From the NCBI GenBank assembly GCA_030267905.1, contig BRXX01000220.1:1-64000 (forward strand): DNA of 64,000 nucleotides, read 5' to 3'. The notes beneath the pieces are model-generated. The model had not been told where the DNA came from, did no database searches, and worked only from the letters and a program-made list of their open reading frames with translations. This document shows, in pieces, positions 63,927 to 64,000 of this stretch (the stretch's first letter is position 1; every line of letters starts with the position of its first letter). This DNA comes from Triparma verrucosa (lineage: Eukaryota > Sar > Bolidophyceae > Parmales > Triparmaceae). A program made the position numbers and the translations under genes.

Positions 63927-64000
63927 AATTAAACTACAATTGGTTTGATCTGGAAACGTTACGTACTGCATGTTAGACTTAATTTTTATAATTTATTTCG

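Noticed and set aside
1..64000. Bacterial contamination or horizontal-transfer island
   Set aside because: Spliceosomal introns occur in most genes throughout, flanking genes are eukaryotic, and no change in composition marks an island. The DUF1415 and PheS genes have bacterial relatives but carry introns and targeting signals.
1..64000. tRNA, rRNA or snRNA genes
   Set aside because: None was recognised by eye on either strand. A covariance-model scan would be needed to exclude them.

Overview
This is nuclear DNA from a photosynthetic stramenopile (ochrophyte) and it begins at a chromosome end. Bases 1-102 are a CCCTAA/TTAGGG telomere. Most of the genes are split by short spliceosomal introns (GTGAG or GTAAG donors, a TTCTAAC branch site, CAG acceptors). 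Three independent signs point to an ochrophyte: an aureochrome (bZIP plus LOV photoreceptor, known only from this group), a light-dependent protochlorophyllide reductase, and three proteins with a signal peptide followed by a Phe-containing cleavage motif (NAF, CFAP, TSFIVP), the bipartite targeting signal of secondary red plastids. GC content near 50% and the intron-borne repeats would suit a bolidophyte or pelagophyte, but genus cannot be decided from this window.

Layout. 0.2-2.2 kb: homogentisate 1,2-dioxygenase only about 130 bp from the telomere. 3.3-4.9 kb: aureochrome. 5.3-8.6 kb: ABCG transporter with a secreted Cys-rich N-terminus. 8.6-11.1 kb: proteasome chaperone PSMG4, an F-box-like/LRR protein and an EEF1A lysine methyltransferase. 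11.2-18.1 kb: ABCF ATPase, POR, purine nucleoside phosphorylase, RAD52. 18.3-25.5 kb: glucosidase-II-beta-like fragment, a secretory PDZ/PA protein, an EF-hand coiled-coil protein, a UTP5/WDR43-like protein. 26-33.7 kb: second F-box-like/LRR paralogue, coiled-coil protein, plastid dihydrolipoyl dehydrogenase, phosphoglycolate phosphatase, nine-finger C2H2 array, PP2C. 33.8-42.2 kb: SUMO E1 subunit AOS1, ATG5, ketopantoate-reductase-like protein, DUF1415-like protein, small coiled-coil protein, cytochrome P450. 42.4-50.4 kb: a giant (about 2,490 aa) single-chain four-repeat potassium channel ending in a C2 domain, with a 43-bp N gap in one intron. 50.5-64 kb: GT4 glycosyltransferase, PYROXD1, lipase maturation factor, GNAT acetyltransferase, GPR107-like seven-TM protein, and a plastid PheRS alpha subunit fused to an EMAPII-type tRNA-binding domain.

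Genes are densely packed (about 31 in 64 kb), on both strands, often divergent with short shared promoters. No operon-like pathway cluster is seen. Functional links are limited: POR, dihydrolipoyl dehydrogenase and the PheRS fusion all serve the plastid, and ATG5, AOS1 and PSMG4 serve protein turnover and modification.

The most interesting features are (i) introner-like elements: several introns in unrelated genes are near-copies of one 140-170 bp sequence with terminal inverted repeats, one of them in antisense; (ii) the four-repeat CNGK-like channel with a C2 tail; and (iii) the PheS-EMAPII fusion.
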